Assembly: GCA_024404195.1 (NCBI GenBank)
Contig: JAKSQJ010000003.1
Span: 1-56,756 of the forward strand
Length of the DNA: 56,756 nt
Direction: 5' to 3'
Origin: Clostridia bacterium
GTDB lineage: Bacteria > Bacillota > Clostridia > Oscillospirales > Acutalibacteraceae
Under the pieces are notes generated by a model. It was not told where the DNA came from. It was given only the letters and a program-made list of their open reading frames with translations, and did no database searches. Positions within the stretch are counted from its first letter, which is position 1. Every line of letters starts with the position of its first letter. Below, in pieces: positions 16,466-25,644 of the stretch. The translations under genes and the position numbers were made by a program.

Positions 16466-17829
16466 TTTACGCCGTTCGGTGTGTCCTCAAGAACAATTCC
16501 CATATCCTTTAATTTATCTCTTATCTCGTCGGCAGTTTTAAAATCCTTATTCTTACGGGCTTCGGTGCGCTTTGCGATAAGCTCTTCTATTTCGCTGTCC
16601 AAGCCCTCGGTTTTTCTGTTATAAACAAGGCCTAAAATGCCGGTTAATTCGTCAAATATTTCGGCACAAGCGGTAAGGGCGGTTTTTCCTGCACCGTCAG
16701 AAATAACGGTGTTTATCTCACGGACAAGGGAGAATACAGCCGCCAAAGCATCGGCGGTATTGAGGTCATCCTCCATAGCGTCAATAAACTCCTGCTTTCT
16801 TTGTTCAATAAATGCGGGGATTTCGCCGCCCTCTTTTGCATTTTTAAGGGCAAAATCAATATTATCCCGACAGGTATAAAGACGGTCAAGCGCATTCTTG
16901 CCCTGCTCAATAATATCAACCGAATAGTTGATAGGACCTCTATACTGCGAGGAAATCATTAAATATCTTATCGGCTCATAGCCATATTCGTTTGCAACAT
17001 CACGAACGGTAAAGAAATTATTAAGCGATTTTGACATCTTATGGTTATCAACATTGATAAAGCCGTTATGCATCCAATAATGCGAAAAATCGCAACCGTT
17101 GGCACATTCGCTTTGAGCGATTTCGTTTTCATGGTGTGGGAAGATAAGGTCAAGACCGCCGCAATGAATATCAATGGTTTTACCTAAATATCTTCCTGCC
17201 ATTGCCGAACATTCAATATGCCAACCCGGTCTGCCGTTGCCCCAAGGCGACTCCCAAAACGGCTCGCCCTCTTTTGCGCCCTTCCAAAGACAAAAGTCCA
17301 TCGGGTCTTCCTTTATATCTCCCGTTTCAATTCTTGCTCCTGCCTCTAAATCTTCAAGCGGCTGATGAGAAAGCTTACCGTAATCCTTGAACTTTTTACT
17401 GCGGAAATATACATCTCCGCCGGCACAGTAGGCATAGCCCTTTTCCATAAGTTCAGATATAATTCTTTGGATTTCGTCAATATTTTCGGTGGCTCTCGGA
17501 TGAACGGTAGCTTCTCGGATATTAAGTCCCTTTGCGTCAACCCAGAACTCTTTTATAAATCTTTCGGCAACCTCGGGAACGGTTATACCCTCCTCGTTTG
17601 CCTTTTTAATAAGCTTATCGTCAATATCGGTGAAATTCTGAACGAAAGTAACCTTATATCCTCTCCATTCAAGATAACGCCGAAGCACATCAAAAACGCA
17701 AAGCGGTCTTGCATTTCCGATATGGATATAGTTATAAACCGTAGGACCGCAGGCGTAAATCTTTGCCTCGCCCTCTTTAATGGGGATAAATTCGTCCTTT
17801 TGTCTTGTAAGAGTGTTAAAAATCTTCAT
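16450..17829 (-). CDS. cysS: Cysteinyl-tRNA synthetase
   Basis: A class I synthetase that charges tRNA-Cys. It has 459 residues, as usual. The HIGH-type motif is in YNYIHIGNARP (about 32-42), KMSKS at about 265-269, and the zinc-binding cysteines and histidine are in YACGPTVYN, WHIECSAM and HHENEIAQSECAN. I chose ATG at 17829, which has AGGTG six bases upstream and lies one base after the cysE stop; an in-frame GTG at 17838 would overlap cysE. The pairing with cysE places cysteine synthesis and use in one transcript. Confidence 0.97.
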   Translation of the reverse strand: MKIFNTLTRQKDEFIPIKEGEAKIYACGPTVYNYIHIGNARPLCVFDVLRRYLEWRGYKVTFVQNFTDIDDKLIKKANEEGITVPEVAERFIKEFWVDAKGLNIREATVHPRATENIDEIQRIISELMEKGYAYCAGGDVYFRSKKFKDYGKLSHQPLEDLEAGARIETGDIKEDPMDFCLWKGAKEGEPFWESPWGNGRPGWHIECSAMAGRYLGKTIDIHCGGLDLIFPHHENEIAQSECANGCDFSHYWMHNGFINVDNHKMSKSLNNFFTVRDVANEYGYEPIRYLMISSQYRGPINYSVDIIEQGKNALDRLYTCRDNIDFALKNAKEGGEIPAFIEQRKQEFIDAMEDDLNTADALAAVFSLVREINTVISDGAGKTALTACAEIFDELTGILGLVYNRKTEGLDSEIEELIAKRTEARKNKDFKTADEIRDKLKDMGIVLEDTPNGVKWTRA

Positions 17830-17830
17830 T

Positions 17831-18460
17831 TTATTCACCTTTTGCCTTTTCTAAAAGTTTAATGCGTTCCTCAAGCTTATCAATTTCCTGCTGAATTGGG
17901 TCGGGAATATGTATCTGGTCAAGAGGATTATTATCTATCTTTTTGCCGTTTTGACGGACAACATGTGCCGGCACTCCGACAACGGTTGAATTGGGCGGCA
18001 CCTCGTGAAGCACAACGGCACCGGCGGCAACTCGGGAATTATCCCCTATCTTAAAGGGACCTAAAACCTTGGCTCCGGCACTTACCATAACATTGTTGCC
18101 TAAGGTCGGGTGTCTCTTTCCGACATCCTTACCCGTTCCGCCTAATGTTACGCCCTGATATAAAAGGCAGTCATCGCCTATCTCGGCGGTTTCGCCTATT
18201 ACAATACCTGTTCCGTGGTCTATTACAAGCCGTCTGCCGATTTTAGCGCCCGGATGTATCTCAATTCCGGTTTTTCGGGCGGCTCTTTGAGAAATAAGCC
18301 GTGCTCTGAAAAAATGCCCCTTTATAAAATGCTTATGGGCTCTTCTATACATACGAATTGCCTTAACACCGGGGTATAAAAAGAATATTTCAAAGCTTGA
18401 CTTTGCGGCAGGGTCTCTCTCCTTTACCGCAGCAATATCTTCTCTTATTTGGTCAAACAT
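17831..18460 (-). CDS. cysE: Serine O-acetyltransferase
   Basis: CysE makes O-acetylserine from serine and acetyl-CoA, the first step of cysteine synthesis. The 209 residues have an alpha-helical N-terminus (about 1-60) and a left-handed beta-helix of hexapeptide repeats (about 62-185). The catalytic region VIDHGTGIVIGETAEIG (about 80-96) and GGTGKDVGKRHPTLG (about 106-120) are clear. It is the short form typical of Firmicutes. AGAGGAAAAC precedes the start. It sits between pgsA (10-base gap) and cysS. No cysK is nearby and no T-box leader is seen. Confidence 0.96.
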   Translation of the reverse strand: MFDQIREDIAAVKERDPAAKSSFEIFFLYPGVKAIRMYRRAHKHFIKGHFFRARLISQRAARKTGIEIHPGAKIGRRLVIDHGTGIVIGETAEIGDDCLLYQGVTLGGTGKDVGKRHPTLGNNVMVSAGAKVLGPFKIGDNSRVAAGAVVLHEVPPNSTVVGVPAHVVRQNGKKIDNNPLDQIHIPDPIQQEIDKLEERIKLLEKAKGE

Positions 18461-18470
18461 AGTTTTCCTC

Positions 18471-19070
18471 TTATTTTGATGAATTTATATACTGTTTACT
18501 GCCGTTTAGGTAAATAACACCCGAAATAACGCACAAAACGGCGGAAATCCAGAAAAATACCATAATTACTATATCAAAAATGTTTTGATATTTTGCAAGA
18601 CAGTCGCAAACATACATAGCGGCATAAGCGGCAAGAGCCAAAATAATACCGATCATTTGACTTACGGTTTTTGATTTGCCCCAAATATTAGCGGCGATTA
18701 CCTTTCCGCCCGAGGACACAACAACAAGACGGATGGAAGAAACCATAAATTCTCTGAATAAAACGATAAACGCAATAGCGGTTACCTGCCAACGGTAGGT
18801 TGGATTTGTGCCATACATACTGATAAAGCCGAGGTATGCGGCGGTGGTCAGCATTTTATCGGCAAGTGGGTCTAAAAACTTGCCGAAATCGGTAACAAGA
18901 TTATACTTTCTTGCCATTTTACCGTCTATCATATCTGTAAGCGAAGCGCCGATAAACAAAACAAGGGCAACGATATAAAGCCAGTTAAACTTGTAAGCCA
19001 AAAGCATGGCTGCCATAAAAAACGGTGTTGCAATTATTCTTGCAACGGTCAATTTGTTCGGTGTGTTCAT
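18471..19070 (-). CDS. pgsA: CDP-diacylglycerol--glycerol-3-phosphate 3-phosphatidyltransferase
   Basis: PgsA makes phosphatidylglycerol phosphate, the committed step for phosphatidylglycerol and cardiolipin. The 199-residue membrane protein has the CDP-alcohol transferase motif, read as DMIDGKMAR then GKFLDPLAD (about 48-72), with all expected aspartates. There are about five or six hydrophobic segments. Its first base overlaps the rimO stop, so the two are coupled. It is followed by cysE. The rimO-pgsA and pgsA-recA neighbourhoods are common in Firmicutes, and here the order is recA, recX, rimO, pgsA. Confidence 0.94.
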   Translation of the reverse strand: MNTPNKLTVARIIATPFFMAAMLLAYKFNWLYIVALVLFIGASLTDMIDGKMARKYNLVTDFGKFLDPLADKMLTTAAYLGFISMYGTNPTYRWQVTAIAFIVLFREFMVSSIRLVVVSSGGKVIAANIWGKSKTVSQMIGIILALAAYAAMYVCDCLAKYQNIFDIVIMVFFWISAVLCVISGVIYLNGSKQYINSSK

Positions 19071-20392
19071 TAAATCATCTCTCCTAATAAATCGTATTCA
19101 ATAGTATCAAAAATATTAACCTTGACGAAATCGCCGGTTTTAAGCGGTTTTTTCGCCATAAAGAATACTTTTCCGTCTATTTCGGGAGCATCGCATTCGC
19201 TTCTTCCGAAATAGCATTTTATATAATCGTCATAGCCCTCTATTAAAACTTCAAGGGTTTTGCCGTTCTTTTCTTCGTTCTTTTTTGCGGATATATCCAT
19301 TTGGGTTTCCATAATGTGTTCCATACGGTCAACCTTTATTTGCTCGTCTATCTGGTCGGGCATATTTCCGGCAACCGTTCCCTCCTCGGCGGAATAGGTA
19401 AAACAGCCCAATCGGTCAAACTCCATATCCTTAACAAATTTATGAAGTTCGCAAAACTGCTCGTCGGTTTCGCCGGGGAAGCCGGTAATAAGGGTTGTCC
19501 TAAGCGTAATACTGGGCACTTTAACCCTTATTTTTTCCATTAACTCCCGTAAAGAGTTTTCGTCACCCTTGCGGTTCATTCTTTTAAGAATTTTGCCGTT
19601 ACAGTGCTGAATGGGTATATCAAGATATTTAACAAGCTTTTCTTCGCTGTTTAAAAGGTCTAAAAGCTCGTCGGTTATTCTTTCCGGGTATGTATATAAA
19701 GTTCTTATCCAATGAAGTTCTTTTATTTTGCAAAGTTCTTTAAGTAATTCGCAAATTTTCGGCTCGCCGTAAATATCGGTGCCGTAGGCGGTTGTGTCTT
19801 GCGCTACAACGATAAGCTCCTTAACTCCGCCTTTCGCCAATTTTTCGGCTTCTTTTACACATTCCTCAATAGTTCGGCTTCTCATTCTGCCTCTTATCAA
19901 GGGAATAGCGCAATAGGTGCAACAGTTATCGCAACCGTCCCCTATTTTTAGGTAAGCGGTATAGGGAGCACCCCCTAAAATTCGGGGAGCATTAAGGTCT
20001 AAATCGGTTTTCTCGCCATAAACATTCTTAAAATTGCCGTCAAGCGCATCGTTGACTATTTTTGCGATTTCACCGTTTTTGCCTATTCCGACGCAAACAT
20101 CAACCTCGGGGATTTCCTCGGTAACATCGTCCTTATACCTCTCGGCAAGACAACCCGTTACGATAAGCGCCTTGCATTTACCGTTTTTCTTATATTCACT
20201 TGCTTCAATTATGTTTTCTATTGCCTCTTTTTTTGCTTCTTCAATAAAACCGCAGGTGTTGATTATTATTGCATCCGCCTCGGCTTCCTCGCTTGAGAGC
20301 TCAAAGCCCGCCTCTTTTAACGCATAAAGCATCATTTCGGCATCAACCTGATTTTTAGGGCAACCTAAAGATACAACGCTTACCTTTGCCAT
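19070..20392 (-). CDS. rimO: Ribosomal protein uS12 (aspartate89-C3)-methylthiotransferase
   Basis: RimO adds a methylthio group to Asp88/89 of ribosomal protein uS12 through two 4Fe-4S clusters and radical SAM chemistry. The 440 residues contain the auxiliary cluster cysteines in SLGCPKNQVD (about 8-17), NTCGFIE (about 45) and TGCLAERY (about 79). The radical SAM motif CDNCCTYC is at about 153-160, and a C-terminal TRAM domain follows. GAGGATTAAAA precedes the ATG. LGCPKNQVD distinguishes it from MiaB, which is also in this window. Confidence 0.97.
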   Translation of the reverse strand: MAKVSVVSLGCPKNQVDAEMMLYALKEAGFELSSEEAEADAIIINTCGFIEEAKKEAIENIIEASEYKKNGKCKALIVTGCLAERYKDDVTEEIPEVDVCVGIGKNGEIAKIVNDALDGNFKNVYGEKTDLDLNAPRILGGAPYTAYLKIGDGCDNCCTYCAIPLIRGRMRSRTIEECVKEAEKLAKGGVKELIVVAQDTTAYGTDIYGEPKICELLKELCKIKELHWIRTLYTYPERITDELLDLLNSEEKLVKYLDIPIQHCNGKILKRMNRKGDENSLRELMEKIRVKVPSITLRTTLITGFPGETDEQFCELHKFVKDMEFDRLGCFTYSAEEGTVAGNMPDQIDEQIKVDRMEHIMETQMDISAKKNEEKNGKTLEVLIEGYDDYIKCYFGRSECDAPEIDGKVFFMAKKPLKTGDFVKVNIFDTIEYDLLGEMI

Positions 20393-20394
20393 TT

Positions 20395-21021
20395 TTAATC
20401 CTCAAAAGTATATGTCAGTTCCTCCTCGTATTCTTTAAGAACAGCCCTTACACCGCCGAAAGAAAAGCCCTTTCGGATTAGCGATGCATATACTTTTTTA
20501 ATACTTTCTTTGTCTTTAATTTTGTTTTTATACTTTTTTTCAATTAAATCTCTTATTTGTGCGGCTTCGTCCTCGGGAAGCTGTGCTACCGTTTCTTTTG
20601 CGATTTCTCGGGGGACTCCCTTTTCGCAAAGCTTATAGTAAATCTGCCGCTTTGAAGTATTGCTTTCAAAAAGCCGCTGACTGTAATTAAGGGCATACCG
20701 CCTATCGTCAACAAGACCTAAATCAACAAGCTTTTCTAAAACACGAGCGCAAATTTTCGGGTCAAATCTTGCGCCTACAAGTTTATCGTAAAGCGCCTTT
20801 TCGGTGCGGTCAGCTCGGTCTAAATACCATAGCGCCCTTGATTTTGCCCTCTCGTATTCGGAGGTTTCCTTAATCTGAGCAAGCTTTTCTTCGGATATTT
20901 CGGTATTTTCCCTTAACCCCTCGCTGTCGGCAATATCAAGGTCTATAAGGGCATCATCGCCAAAATCAAATTTAAGACGGACAAGATGCCCTTTTTCTCT
21001 TTTTCTTTCGGTTATTCGCAT
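20395..21021 (-). CDS. recX: Regulatory protein RecX
   Basis: RecX binds RecA filaments and limits their extension, and it is usually encoded next to recA. The 208 residues comprise an N-terminal extension (about 1-55) and three tandem helical repeats, with ALWYLDRADRTEKALYDKL and RYALNYSQRLFESNTSKRQ as the clearest parts. Its ATG overlaps the recA stop as TGATG, giving translational coupling. The rimO gene follows after two bases. Low identity is normal for RecX, so the assignment rests on both repeats and position. Confidence 0.92.
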   Translation of the reverse strand: MRITERKREKGHLVRLKFDFGDDALIDLDIADSEGLRENTEISEEKLAQIKETSEYERAKSRALWYLDRADRTEKALYDKLVGARFDPKICARVLEKLVDLGLVDDRRYALNYSQRLFESNTSKRQIYYKLCEKGVPREIAKETVAQLPEDEAAQIRDLIEKKYKNKIKDKESIKKVYASLIRKGFSFGGVRAVLKEYEEELTYTFED

Positions 21022-22166
21022 CAGTCATCAACCGCAATATCAATGTTTACATTCTTGCGGGGCTTTTGCGGCTCAATATCCTTTGAGTCAACCGTCTCAA
21101 TTACCTGCTCTTCCTCGTTTTCCTCGTCTGTATGATTCATAAGAGCGTTATATTTTTCCATAATTTTATCTTCAAGCTCTTTTGCAAGTTCGGGATTTTC
21201 GGTAAACAACTGCTTAACATTATCCTTACCCTGACCCAAACGCTCATCATTATAATAGAACCATGCGCCCGAGCGTTTAAGAATTTCAAATTTAAGTCCC
21301 ATATCAACAAGCTCGCCGACCTTTGAAATTCCCTTACCGTATATAACATCAAATTCGGCTTCCTTAAACGGAGGTGCAACCTTATTTTTAACAACCTTTG
21401 CACGGGTTCTTGTTCCTATCGGCTCACTGCCGTTTTTAAGAACCTCAATTTTTCTTATGTCAATGCGGACAGATGCATAGAATTTTAATGCTCTGCCGCC
21501 GGTTGTTGTTTCGGGGTTGCCGTAAAGAACACCGATTTTTTCACGAAGCTGGTTGATAAAGACAGCGCAACAGTTTGACTTTGAAAGTGCGCCGGTTAAT
21601 TTTCTCATTGCTTGCGACATAAGACGGGCAAGCTGACCTACATGGCTATCGCCCATTTCGCCCTCAATTTCCGCCTTTGTTACAAGAGCGGCAACCGAGT
21701 CAATAACGATAATGTCAATAGCGCCCGAACGGACAAGTTGCTCGGCGATTTCAAGGGCTTGTTCGCCCGAATCGGGTTGAGACACCAACAAACTGTCAAT
21801 ATCAACGCCGAGTGCCTTTGCATAAACAGGGTCAAGAGCATGCTCAACATCAATAAATGCGGCGGTGCCACCCTGCTTTTGCGCCTCGGCAACACAGTGA
21901 AGCGCAACGGTTGTTTTACCCGAAGATTCGGGACCGTAAATCTCAACGATTCTTCCCTTCGGAATACCGCCGATACCGAGCGCCATATCAAGAGAGAGTG
22001 AGCCCGTGCTTATATGCTCAACATTCATTGAAACATTTTCGCCGAGTCGCATAACGGCACCCTTACCGTATTGCTTTTCAATTTGCTCAACCGCCGTTGC
22101 AAGCGCCTTTGCCTTTGCCTCGTTTGGTGCAGTTTCGTTTACCTGCTTTGTTTTCTTTTCTGCCAT
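21021..22166 (-). CDS. recA: Recombinase RecA
   Basis: RecA forms ATP-dependent filaments on single-stranded DNA for strand exchange and for LexA cleavage. It has 381 residues. Walker A is GPESSGKTT (about 78-86), loop L1 and L2 regions include [10 protein letters not shown] and NQLREKIGV, and a strongly acidic C-terminal tail starts at about 345. There is no intein. GGAGG lies nine bases before the ATG. In the 56 bases to prmC I see TATACT with a poorly spaced TTGTCA, and no GAAC-N4-GTTC LexA box, so recA may depend on read-through from upstream. Confidence 0.98.
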   Translation of the reverse strand: MAEKKTKQVNETAPNEAKAKALATAVEQIEKQYGKGAVMRLGENVSMNVEHISTGSLSLDMALGIGGIPKGRIVEIYGPESSGKTTVALHCVAEAQKQGGTAAFIDVEHALDPVYAKALGVDIDSLLVSQPDSGEQALEIAEQLVRSGAIDIIVIDSVAALVTKAEIEGEMGDSHVGQLARLMSQAMRKLTGALSKSNCCAVFINQLREKIGVLYGNPETTTGGRALKFYASVRIDIRKIEVLKNGSEPIGTRTRAKVVKNKVAPPFKEAEFDVIYGKGISKVGELVDMGLKFEILKRSGAWFYYNDERLGQGKDNVKQLFTENPELAKELEDKIMEKYNALMNHTDEENEEEQVIETVDSKDIEPQKPRKNVNIDIAVDD

Positions 22167-22222
22167 AATTGTTAACCTCCAAAGTTATTAGTATAAGGGG
22201 ATTACCCTTGTGACAATTTTAT

Positions 22223-23065
22223 TTAATTAACTGTCCCGAAAACAACCCTGTCGTTTTCGGAATAATCTTTTACTATCTTAATATCGTTAAAGCCCTCGGC
22301 TTCCATTATGGCTTTAACCGCTTCGCCCTGGTCAAAGCCGATTTCAAAAACCAATGCGCCGCCGCTTCTTAAACACTCTTTATATTCTTTTGCTATAAAA
22401 CGGTAAAAATCAAGGCCGTCCTTTCCGCCTGCAAGTGCGGTTTCGGGCTCATATTTTACCTCGGCTTGAAGATTTTTAATATCTTCCGCTTTGATATATG
22501 GCGGATTACTGACGATTAAATCGTATTTTTCGTCCTTTGCGGCACCGTCAAACACATCCGCCAAAATAAGCTTTGCGTTTTCGGGAGCGTTGTTTTTTAT
22601 ATTTTCTCTTAAATATCTTGCCGCTTCCTCATATTTTTCAAGCAGGGTAACAGAAGAATTTTCCGTTTCGGCGGCAAGGGTTAGACCTATGCAACCCGTT
22701 CCTGCGCAAATATCCAAAATCTTCGGCTTTTCGGCATCCTTTAACACTTCAAGACAAACATCTATGACCGTTTCGGTATCCTGACGGGGAATTAAAACTC
22801 CGGGACCTACTTTATATGACCTTCCGTAAAAATCCCAACGCCCTAAAATATACTGCAAAGGATAATGAATAAGCCGTTGCTTCATAATGGCGGTAAGGTT
22901 ATTCTTTTGAAATTCGGTCAGTTCGTTTGAATAGTTGCTTAAAATTTGCGAGTTATTATAACCCGTTATATATTTGATAATTTGTTTTGCCTCAAAAACA
23001 TCGTCATCAATTCCCGCATTTTTGAGTTCCTTTTTTATGTTGTTATATGCTTCAAATATCGTCAC
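22223..23065 (-). CDS. prmC: Peptide chain release factor N5-glutamine methyltransferase
   Basis: PrmC methylates the glutamine of the GGQ motif in release factors RF1 and RF2. The likely product is 280 residues, starting at GTG 23065 inside the last codons of yqhQ; a longer frame up to 23161 would overlap yqhQ by over 100 bases. The N-terminal substrate-binding helices include FEAKQIIKYITG and ILGRWDFYG. The SAM motif is ICAGTGCIGL, and the catalytic NPPY is in VSNPPYIKAEDI (about 183-194). In Clostridia prmC is often next to yqhQ and prfA; prfA is not present here. Confidence 0.95.
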   Translation of the reverse strand: MTIFEAYNNIKKELKNAGIDDDVFEAKQIIKYITGYNNSQILSNYSNELTEFQKNNLTAIMKQRLIHYPLQYILGRWDFYGRSYKVGPGVLIPRQDTETVIDVCLEVLKDAEKPKILDICAGTGCIGLTLAAETENSSVTLLEKYEEAARYLRENIKNNAPENAKLILADVFDGAAKDEKYDLIVSNPPYIKAEDIKNLQAEVKYEPETALAGGKDGLDFYRFIAKEYKECLRSGGALVFEIGFDQGEAVKAIMEAEGFNDIKIVKDYSENDRVVFGTVN

Positions 23066-24053
23066 TTTTCGGCTCTTCCTCAATAACTGTTTCTTCTTTA
23101 TCAATGCTTCGGTCAACATCGGGATTTTCCGGCTCGCAGGCACGAAGCGCCGCAATGGCAATCTCTATCATATCGTCCTCGGGGTTTTTGGTAGTAATTC
23201 TTTGCATCCAAAGTCCCGGTGCGGAAAGAATTTTCGTTATTATGTTATCGTATTTTCCGCAAATTCTCAAAATCTCAAAACCTGCGCCGCAGATAATCGG
23301 GATAAGAAGAATTTTAACGACTACCCAAAGCCATCTTATATCGTAAACGCTCGGAAAAATAATCTGAACAACGGTTGAAAAAATAATACTTACCAAAATC
23401 ATTAAGATTAGAAACGAAGTTCCGCAACGGGGATGAAATCTTGACTGTTTACGGACATTTTCAACCGTAAGCGGAAGTCCCTTTTCATAGCAAAAAATCG
23501 TTTTATGCTCGGCACCGTGATACATAAAAATTCTTTTCATATCCTTCATATAGGAAACGGCGAACATATAGCCGACGAAAACGGCAAGCTTTATAAACTG
23601 CTCCATGCTTGACCTTAATATCGGGTCAAAATCGGTATCAAAAAGCTTGCGAAGTCCGCCGACGGCAAGACGGGGCAGATACATAAAAAGTGCCACCGAA
23701 ATTGCAACTCCCAAAACCGTTCCTATCACCATAACGATACTGATAATGGCATTCTTTTTCTTTTCGGATAATTTTTCGGATTCTTCCTCGTCGTCAATAT
23801 CGGTAAAGCCCGAAATATCCGCCGATTTCATCATAGCTCCGTAACCTGTTATCATTGACTCTATGTATGCAACAATTCCCCTTATAATCGGCAGACGGAA
23901 AAAGGCATATTTTTTCCTTAACGATTTATCTTCAATGTATGAAATATCAATGGTTTTATCGGGTTTTCTGACAGCCATGGCGGTTTTTTCGGGACTTTTC
24001 ATCATAATTCCCTCAATAAGTGCCTGACCGCCGATTGCGGTATATTTTGCCAT
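23052..24053 (-). CDS. yqhQ: YqhQ family (DUF1385) membrane protein
   Basis: A 333-residue membrane protein of unknown function, conserved across Firmicutes as YqhQ. The N-terminal signature GGQALIEGIMMKSP (about 7-20) is diagnostic. Hydrophobic helices lie at about 100-125, 145-165, 215-240 and 245-265, and FHPRCGTSFL and EHKTIFCYE are family motifs. The C-terminus is an acidic tail (about 300-333). The start is ATG 24053, overlapping the kinase stop as TGATG, with GGAGG seven bases before. It is coupled to a histidine kinase upstream and prmC downstream. Confidence 0.92.
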   Translation of the reverse strand: MAKYTAIGGQALIEGIMMKSPEKTAMAVRKPDKTIDISYIEDKSLRKKYAFFRLPIIRGIVAYIESMITGYGAMMKSADISGFTDIDDEEESEKLSEKKKNAIISIVMVIGTVLGVAISVALFMYLPRLAVGGLRKLFDTDFDPILRSSMEQFIKLAVFVGYMFAVSYMKDMKRIFMYHGAEHKTIFCYEKGLPLTVENVRKQSRFHPRCGTSFLILMILVSIIFSTVVQIIFPSVYDIRWLWVVVKILLIPIICGAGFEILRICGKYDNIITKILSAPGLWMQRITTKNPEDDMIEIAIAALRACEPENPDVDRSIDKEETVIEEEPKSDDI

Positions 24054-25609
24054 CAATCTTCCTCCTTTAATTCAATTTCGCCGTCGGTTTCAAAAATATC
24101 CTCCGGCAGTTTATCGGTTTCTTCCTTTATTTCTTCGGTTTCGGGGATTTCGTCCTCTTTTGATAAAATAACCTCTTCGGTTTCCATTATAGGTTGCTCC
24201 TCGGGCGGCTCATAGTTCGGGAAAACCGCCGTAACGGTAGTTCCGACACCCTCGGTGCTTTCAAGGAACAAAAGCCCGTTATGTTGCTTCATAATTTCAT
24301 CCGCAACGGCAAGACCTATGCCGCTTCCCCTGACCGTTTTATTTGACTTAAAGAATTTTTCCTTAACCCTGTCTATATCCTGAGCGGGAATACCGACACC
24401 GGTATCCTTAATGATTATTTTAACGCAACCCTCTTCCGGCTCAACCGTTACAAGAACAAGACCGCCCTTTTCGGTATATTTAACCGCGTTGTCAATAATG
24501 TTAATAAACACCTGCTTAATTCTGTCGGGGTCGCCCAAAACCATCGCCTCAAACTCGGGCTTTGAATAGGAAACCTCAACGCCCTGCTTTTTGGCAAGCT
24601 CGGTATACATATCGGTTGCAACCGAAATAATATCAACGATATTGATAGGTCTTGTATTGACGGTAAGGCGTCCCGACTGCATTCTTGAAAAATCAAGAAG
24701 CTCCTCAACAAGATTTGAAAGGCGGTCGGCTTCGCTTAAAACAACATCAAGACCTCTGCCGACAAGCTCTTCATCGGTGCCTAACGACATTTTTGCCGTT
24801 TCGCCCCAACCCTTAATGGCGGTAAGCGGTGTGCGAAGCTCATGAGAAACAGAAGAAATAAAATCGTTCTTCATGGTTTCGGCTCGTTTTAACTCGTCCG
24901 CCATCGTATTGATAGCCGAACAAAGTTCGCCGATTTCATCGTCGCTGTCAATTTCTATTTTCTCGTCAAATTCGCCCAAAGCAATTCTTCTTGACATATT
25001 GCTGACATCACGAATCGGGCGGACAATGGATTTTATGAAAAATCTTCCCGAAACAAGGCAAATCGCAAGAACTACAATGGATAATAAAACAATAAGCAGA
25101 ATATCAAAGGTTATTTGACGGTTTGTGGCTTTAAGCGAGGTGACCCAACGGTATGCGCCTAAATATTCTCCCGACTGGTCGTAAACGGCGGTGGTTTCGG
25201 CATAAATCTTTTCGCCGCCGTAGTTTTTGCCCTTATATGAGCCGATATTATCCTTTGATTTTAATGCCTTATCATAATCGGGAGCGGTATAGTTATCGCC
25301 TAAAATTCCCGTTGTTGAAAGAAAGAGGTTGCCTTTTTTATCAAAAATCTGAACCTCAATTTTATCTTTATAAGCAAAGGATTCGGAAACGGAAACGGCA
25401 ACATCCTTAAAATTATCCGAATCTGTCTGCTTTAATACGGAAAAATCATAAACATAATCATTGCCGAGGGAACGCACCCTCTCCATATAGCTTGTTGAAA
25501 GGAATGCCGAAAGCAAAACGGCAACAATAATAACGGCGGCAGCCAAAATCAAAAATATATTTGCAAACCATCTGACTGCGATGCTTTTGAACTTAAAATC
25601 AAAATCCAT
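24053..25609 (-). CDS. Sensor histidine kinase with HAMP domain and acidic tail
   Basis: A 518-residue membrane kinase. It has helix 1 (about 14-36), an extracytoplasmic sensor region of about 120 residues, helix 2 (about 160-185), HAMP (about 186-240), HisKA with phosphoacceptor histidine in SVSHELRTPL (about 258), and HATPase_c with NIIDNAVKYTEKGG and DTGVGIP. Unusually, about 55 residues after the ATPase domain are almost all Glu, Asp, Pro and Ile. The start is ATG 25609 after AAGGAGA. It is co-transcribed with the response regulator and a lipoprotein. The architecture resembles VanS or WalK lacking PAS; the signal is unknown. Confidence 0.93.
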   Translation of the reverse strand: MDFDFKFKSIAVRWFANIFLILAAAVIIVAVLLSAFLSTSYMERVRSLGNDYVYDFSVLKQTDSDNFKDVAVSVSESFAYKDKIEVQIFDKKGNLFLSTTGILGDNYTAPDYDKALKSKDNIGSYKGKNYGGEKIYAETTAVYDQSGEYLGAYRWVTSLKATNRQITFDILLIVLLSIVVLAICLVSGRFFIKSIVRPIRDVSNMSRRIALGEFDEKIEIDSDDEIGELCSAINTMADELKRAETMKNDFISSVSHELRTPLTAIKGWGETAKMSLGTDEELVGRGLDVVLSEADRLSNLVEELLDFSRMQSGRLTVNTRPINIVDIISVATDMYTELAKKQGVEVSYSKPEFEAMVLGDPDRIKQVFINIIDNAVKYTEKGGLVLVTVEPEEGCVKIIIKDTGVGIPAQDIDRVKEKFFKSNKTVRGSGIGLAVADEIMKQHNGLLFLESTEGVGTTVTAVFPNYEPPEEQPIMETEEVILSKEDEIPETEEIKEETDKLPEDIFETDGEIELKEED

Positions 25610-25644
25610 TTTGCTTTCTCCTTTCTTAAAAATCACTCTCAAAT

